Shown piece after piece: positions 3,578 through 5,999 of a stretch of DNA of 5,999 bases. Position numbers and translations under genes: made by a program. Under the pieces are notes generated by a model. The model was not told the DNA's origin. It saw nothing but the letters and a program-made list of their open reading frames with translations, and searched no databases. Every line of letters begins with the position of its first letter. Position 1 is the first letter of the stretch. Source of the stretch: Candidatus Parcubacteria bacterium (GTDB lineage Bacteria > Patescibacteriota > Minisyncoccia > Phycocordibacterales > UBA6065); contig JAIFWQ010000023.1 in assembly GCA_019661795.1 (NCBI GenBank), positions 1-5,999 of the forward strand. Direction: 5' to 3'.

Positions 3578-3609
3578 GCGAAAAGCTGGGAGGAATCCCG
3601 GCTTTTCGC
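3578..3609. terminator. Terminator after the tRNA-like element
   Basis: GCGAAAAGCTGGG (3578-3590) pairs with CCCGGCTTTTCGC (3597-3609), 13 pairs with one G-U, loop AGGAAT. The T run is inside the stem, as in the terminator at 2459-2495. It starts 4 bases after the discriminator base. Confidence 0.75.
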
Positions 3610-3637
3610 GTTGATGCGCCTTGAATATGGCGATTTC

Positions 3638-3683
3638 TTGCTCATTTTTAGGCCCTGTGTTAGATTAACGCTCACGTTATAGA
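3638..3683 (+). promoter_or_regulatory. Candidate rplS promoter(s)
   Basis: Option A: TTGCTC (3638-3643), 17-base spacer, extended -10 TGT TAGATT (3658-3666), giving a leader of about 17 bases. Option B: TATAGA (3678-3683) 6 bases before the ATG, giving a leaderless mRNA. Neither is strong; no Shine-Dalgarno sequence is present in either case. Confidence 0.4.
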
Positions 3684-3689
3684 CCATTT

Positions 3690-4115
3690 ATGGAAAGCAA
3701 AGTAATCATCTCTCCGATCGACATGCAGGCCCGCGCGAAGCTCGGACTCCGTTCCGGCGACACCGTCCGCGTCTGGCAGAAGATCAAAGAAGGCGACAAG
3801 ACCCGCCTCCAGGCGTTCGAAGGCCTCATCCTTTCGAGGAAGCACGGCGACGAGCCGGGAGCGACCTTCACCGTCCGAAAGGTAGTCGACGGCGTCGGCG
3901 TGGAAAGGATATTCCCGCTCTATTCTCCGATGATCGACGAAGTCGAAGTCGTCCGAAAATCCAAAGTCCGCCGCTCGAAGCTCTACTTCGTTCGCGAAAA
4001 GGCGGCCAAGGAGATCCGCCGCCAGATGCGAACCATCCGCGCAGAAAAGCCGGAAAGGACCGACGTCGTCAAAGCGCCTGTCGTCGAAGCGAAGGCAGAG
4101 CCAGCCGCGAAATAA
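3690..4115 (+). CDS. rplS: 50S ribosomal protein L19
   Basis: The protein has 141 residues against about 115 for typical L19. The core matches well: LRSGDTVRVWQKIKEGDKTRLQAFEGLILSRKHG (20-53), then ATFTVRKVVDGVGVERIFPLYSP (58-80), IDEVEVVRKSKVRRSKLYFVREK (82-104). L19 binds 23S rRNA near the 30S interface and contributes to an intersubunit bridge. The conserved core ends near residue 115; the last 25 or so residues (ERTDVVKAPVVEAKAEPAAK) are a low-complexity Ala/Glu/Lys/Pro/Val tail. The N-terminus is MESKVIISPIDMQARAKLG, so no earlier start is needed. The gene stands alone here: upstream is the RNA locus, downstream a terminator and a convergent tRNA-Leu. Codons are rich in G and C (34 of 60 bases in block 3781-3840). 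Confidence 0.97.
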   Translation: MESKVIISPIDMQARAKLGLRSGDTVRVWQKIKEGDKTRLQAFEGLILSRKHGDEPGATFTVRKVVDGVGVERIFPLYSPMIDEVEVVRKSKVRRSKLYFVREKAAKEIRRQMRTIRAEKPERTDVVKAPVVEAKAEPAAK

Positions 4116-4140
4116 TCGAACGGACCCTCTAAATAAAATA

Positions 4141-4170
4141 AAAAAGCGCCGGCAGAACCGGTGCTTTTTT
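4141..4170. terminator. Bidirectional terminator between rplS and tRNA-Leu
   Basis: AGCGCCGG (4145-4152) pairs with CCGGTGCT (4158-4165, one G-U), loop CAGAA, flanked by an A run before and six T after (4165-4170). On the minus strand the T-rich stretch TTTTTTATTTTATTT follows, so it serves both convergent genes. Confidence 0.92.
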
Positions 4171-4175
4171 CATTG

Positions 4176-4257
4176 TGCGCAGGAGAGGACTTGAACCTCC
4201 ACGCCTTACGGCATACGCACCTCAAGCGTACGTGTATACCAATTCCACCACCTGCGC
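4176..4257 (-). tRNA. tRNA-Leu, anticodon GAG
   Basis: A class II tRNA on the minus strand: acceptor GCGCAGG/CCTGCGC, A73, no encoded CCA (CAA follows). The D-arm reads TGGTGGAATTGGTATACACG, typical of Leu. The anticodon stem TACGC/GCGTA has loop TTGAGGT, anticodon GAG. The variable arm is TGCC-GTAA-GGCG and the T-arm GGAGG-TTCAAGT-CCTCT. It reads CUC and CUU. It faces rplS convergently and shares its terminator. Confidence 0.96.
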
Positions 4258-4279
4258 GCTGTATGTTTACCGCGAGGCA

Positions 4280-4308
4280 ATCATAGCCGAAGCCCGGCCA
4301 TTTTTCAA
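4280..4308 (-). promoter_or_regulatory. Promoter of tRNA-Leu
   Basis: On the minus strand TTGAAA (plus 4303-4308, 5 of 6), a 17-base spacer, then TATGAT (plus 4280-4285, 5 of 6). The predicted start leaves a 5' leader of roughly 15-20 bases before the tRNA at 4257. Confidence 0.75.
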
Positions 4309-4333
4309 CTCTTTTCGATTTTAGGCATATAAT
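4304..4333 (+). promoter_or_regulatory. Promoter of the DUF2127-like gene (leaderless)
   Basis: A perfect TATAAT (4328-4333) ends 8 bases before the ATG at 4342, so the mRNA should begin at or just before the start codon. A weak TTCAAC (4304-4309) lies 18 bases upstream and overlaps the -35 of the divergent tRNA-Leu promoter. Confidence 0.7.
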
Positions 4334-4341
4334 TGAGACCC

Positions 4342-4851
4342 ATGACAGACCAACGTCCCGAACATATTCATATGCCGCAGGTGCCGGAGAAAGACATCCG
4401 CGCGGTCTTCGTCATATCTCTCGTCCTCAAGGCGATCGGGGCCGCCGCGCAGATCGTCCTCGGCTTCGCGCTCCTCTTCACGTCGGGCGTTACCCAGACG
4501 ATCATCTCCCTGGCCCAGAACGAGCTGATCGAGGATCCGAACGATTTCTTCGCCACGCATGTGGCCGGCCTCGCGTCGCATGCGCTCCCTGGCGCGCAGC
4601 TTTTCGGGTCGATCTATCTCCTGTCGCACGGCGTCATCAAAATGCTCCTCGTCTGGGGGCTCATCAAGAACAAGCTGTGGGCATATCCGGCTTCGATGGC
4701 GGTGTTCACGCTCTTCATCGTCTACCAGAGCGTCCGATTCGCGAGCACGCATTCCGTTTTTCTGATCCTTCTCACCATATTCGATATCTTCGTCATCTGG
4801 CTGATCTGGCACGAGTATCGGTATCTTTCGAAGAAGCGGCACATCCGTTAA
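4342..4851 (+). CDS. DUF2127-like integral membrane protein
   Basis: The protein has 169 residues. A short polar N-terminus (1-19) precedes four hydrophobic segments at about 20-46, 84-107, 113-133 and 137-156, and a basic tail EYRYLSKKRHIR. Motifs recalled from DUF2127 (uncharacterised predicted membrane proteins) are present in order: SLVLKAIGAAAQIVLGFALL, ELIEDPNDFFA, FGSIYLLSHGVIKMLLVWGL, NKLWAYPASMAVFTLFIVYQ, and a final IWLIWHEYR. Function is unknown. The ATG at 4342 is preferred over the in-frame TTG at 4333 because that TTG overlaps the TATAAT box; with the ATG the transcript is leaderless. The gene is monocistronic: divergent from tRNA-Leu, followed by the separately promoted tRNA-His, with no obvious terminator in the 49 bases between. 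Confidence 0.87.
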   Translation: MTDQRPEHIHMPQVPEKDIRAVFVISLVLKAIGAAAQIVLGFALLFTSGVTQTIISLAQNELIEDPNDFFATHVAGLASHALPGAQLFGSIYLLSHGVIKMLLVWGLIKNKLWAYPASMAVFTLFIVYQSVRFASTHSVFLILLTIFDIFVIWLIWHEYRYLSKKRHIR

Positions 4852-4873
4852 GCTCGATTTTAAGGCCCGAATC

Positions 4874-4882
4874 TGATATAAC
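4874..4882 (+). promoter_or_regulatory. Extended -10 for tRNA-His
   Basis: TGA TATAAC (4874-4882) is an extended -10 placed so that transcription starts about 11 bases before the tRNA. The hexamer 17 bases upstream (TCGATT, 4854-4859) is a poor -35. Confidence 0.55.
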
Positions 4883-4900
4883 AACTCCGCCGGTCGTCAT

Positions 4901-4973
4901 GGTGCCTATAGTGTAATGGTCAGCACAAGGGTCTGTGGATCCCTTAGCTCGGGTTCGAATCCCGATAGGCACC
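4901..4973 (+). tRNA. tRNA-His, anticodon GUG
   Basis: The 8-bp acceptor GGTGCCTA (4901-4908) with TAGGCACC (4966-4973) gives the encoded G-1 opposite C73, the histidine identity pair. The D-stem is GTGT/GCAC. The anticodon arm AGGGT-CTGTGGA-TCCCT has anticodon GTG (4935-4937); the pair next to the loop is T4932-T4940, a mismatch. The T-arm is TCGGG-TTCGAAT-CCCGA. The three bases after C73 are CCT, so CCA is not encoded. The EamA gene starts 17 bases downstream with no terminator between. Confidence 0.95.
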
Positions 4974-4975
4974 CC

Positions 4976-4984
4976 TGGTATATT
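4976..4984 (+). promoter_or_regulatory. Extended -10 for the EamA gene (leaderless)
   Basis: TGG TATATT (4976-4984) ends 6 bases before the ATG at 4991. No -35 is recognisable because the upstream bases are the T-arm of tRNA-His. Read-through from tRNA-His is an alternative source of transcript. Confidence 0.45.
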
Positions 4985-4990
4985 TTATCT

Positions 4991-5899
4991 ATGAATTGGT
5001 TTCTAATCGCACTCATCGGCCCCGCTCTCTGGGCGCTCGTAAATCATATTGATAAGTACATCATCAGTAAGTATTTCACTGGCCGCGGCGTAGGCTCGCT
5101 CGTTCTTTTTACGAGCTTGAGCGGCTTACTTATCTCGCTCGTCATTTTGATACTCGATTTCAGTCAGGTATTTATTAGTCCGCTCGGAGCGCTCGTTATT
5201 GCGATAAATGGAGGCATTCTTGTCGCGGCTTTCATACCGTATCTTTATGCGCTCGAGAACGAGGAAGCCTCGTGGGCATCCTCCCTTTACCAACTAATTC
5301 CTGTTTTCGGATACGTCCTTGGCTTCGTCTTTCTTCGTGAGCGATTAACCACTCCTCAGCTTTTTGCATCTTTATTGGTGATCATCGGTGCAGTTGCTAT
5401 CTCATTGGATCTCTCTCAGAAAATCAAGTTAAAGGCAAAACCTTTTTGGCTCATGATTCTGTCTTCATTCATGATCGCTTTGAATGCCCTTATCTTCAAG
5501 GTTGTGGCTTTGGATCAAAACTTTTGGGGCACTGCTTTTTGGGAATATATAGGTGGAGGAGTCTTCGGCCTGCTCCTCTTCACGTTGATTCCTCTATATA
5601 GAGAGCAATTCATAGCGACTGTACAAAGGGGCAGGAAGGCTGTCCTGACAGTAAACCTTGTCTCTGAGCTTTTGAATATCGGAGCCAAGCTCGCAGCCAA
5701 CTTCGCAAGCCTCCTTGCGCCCCTCGCGCTCGTGTGGGTGGTCAACGGCTTTCAACCATTTATCGTTTTCATCTACGGCGTTATCCTAACTCTTTTCATG
5801 CCTCGGTTCGGAAAGGAGGACATAAGCAAGAGAGTGGTCATTCAAAAGCTATCAGCAATGGCCGTGATGCTTGTCGGCATATGCTTTCTCTTTAAATAA
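4991..5899 (+). CDS. EamA/DMT-superfamily transporter
   Basis: The protein has 302 residues, the usual length for a ten-helix drug/metabolite transporter with two EamA repeats. Repeat 1 (about 1-140) ends with the hallmark ALENEEASWASSLYQLIPVF then GYVLGFVFLRERLTTPQLFA and LLVIIGAVAIS. Repeat 2 (about 150-302) begins PFWLMILSSFMIALNALIFK and ends VMLVGICFLFK. It should sit in the cytoplasmic membrane as an exporter or exchanger of small metabolites; the substrate cannot be told. The start ATG at 4991 is the first methionine outside tRNA-His and opens directly into helix 1 (MNWFLIALIGPALWALV). Base composition differs from its neighbours: the 60-base blocks at 5401 and 5461 contain 22 and 24 G or C, against 31 and 37 in the DedA blocks at 1681 and 1741. 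The stop lies 3 bases from a possible convergent gene end. Confidence 0.9.
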   Translation: MNWFLIALIGPALWALVNHIDKYIISKYFTGRGVGSLVLFTSLSGLLISLVILILDFSQVFISPLGALVIAINGGILVAAFIPYLYALENEEASWASSLYQLIPVFGYVLGFVFLRERLTTPQLFASLLVIIGAVAISLDLSQKIKLKAKPFWLMILSSFMIALNALIFKVVALDQNFWGTAFWEYIGGGVFGLLLFTLIPLYREQFIATVQRGRKAVLTVNLVSELLNIGAKLAANFASLLAPLALVWVVNGFQPFIVFIYGVILTLFMPRFGKEDISKRVVIQKLSAMAVMLVGICFLFK

Positions 5900-5902
5900 C
5901 GT

Positions 5903-5998
5903 TCACGCAGACAGGGTATAGAGCGAGAGTGTCGATTGTGGCATCGTTTGTAAGCTCAAAATTGTTCTAATATCATCTACGACGGCATCCCTTCGTCC
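5903..5998 (-). CDS. Possible 3' end of a convergent gene (partial)
   Basis: The only minus-strand frame open to the window edge encodes 31 codons, GRRDAVVDDIRTILSLQTMP then QSTLSLYTLSA and a TGA stop (5903-5905). The other two minus frames are closed within 25 bases. The peptide is not recognised, and 31 open codons could occur by chance. If real, it ends 3 bases from the EamA stop. No terminator is visible in the last 100 bases. Confidence 0.3.
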   Translation of the reverse strand, partial: GRRDAVVDDIRTILSLQTMPQSTLSLYTLSA

Positions 5999-5999
5999 C

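Noticed and set aside
4321..4884. Minus-strand ORF opposite the DUF2127-like gene
   Set aside because: Low-complexity Glu/Arg/Asp shadow of a hydrophobic plus-strand protein with an excellent promoter.
1..5999. CRISPR array or insertion sequence
   Set aside because: No regularly spaced direct repeats and no transposase motif on either strand.

Overview
The window looks like a chromosomal housekeeping stretch from a candidate-phyla-radiation bacterium (Patescibacteria, most likely the Parcubacteria side). The reasons are short standalone genes with almost no Shine-Dalgarno sequences, -10 boxes sitting 6-8 bases before start codons (leaderless mRNAs), single tRNA genes scattered on both strands with CCA encoded in only some of them, a RuvX and a standalone tRNA-binding-domain protein of the kind seen in these genomes, and an S20 end and an L19 gene. 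The lineage is inferred from style and from remembered family resemblance, not from a search.

Layout. Bases 1-103: the last 22 codons of rpsT (ribosomal protein S20) and its terminator. 140-214: tRNA-Arg(GCG). 227-685, minus strand: a two-helix membrane protein of unknown function. 747-2260: tRNA-Ser(UGA), then a tight plus-strand set ruvX, a tRNA-binding-domain protein and a DedA-family membrane protein. 2280-2448: two Arg tRNAs (CCG minus, UCU plus) transcribed divergently from a 24-base gap. 2459-3191: a self-contained unit of dyad, near-consensus promoter, structured leader, unrecognised 160-residue protein and terminator. 3207-3282: tRNA-Val(UAC), minus. 3283-3689: no convincing protein gene, but the most unusual part of the window. 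It holds a promoter, a very short RNA ending in a terminator, an AT-rich stretch, two competing GC-rich hairpins, and a 69-base tRNA-like element with no D-stem but an alanine-type acceptor, followed by another terminator. The start of the short RNA is complementary over 22 positions (one mismatch, some G-U) to the middle of the tRNA-like element. 3690-4115: rplS (L19). 4176-4257: tRNA-Leu(GAG), minus. 4342-4851: a DUF2127-like membrane protein. 4901-4973: tRNA-His(GUG). 4991-5899: an EamA/DMT-type transporter of lower G+C than its neighbours. 5903-5998: a possible minus-strand gene end cut by the window.

Functionally the region is dominated by translation (S20, L19, a tRNA-binding protein, seven ordinary tRNAs), with one DNA-processing or RNA-processing nuclease (RuvX) and four membrane proteins. 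The candidates for something undescribed are the RNA locus at 3332-3612 and the unrecognised gene cassette at 2508-3191.
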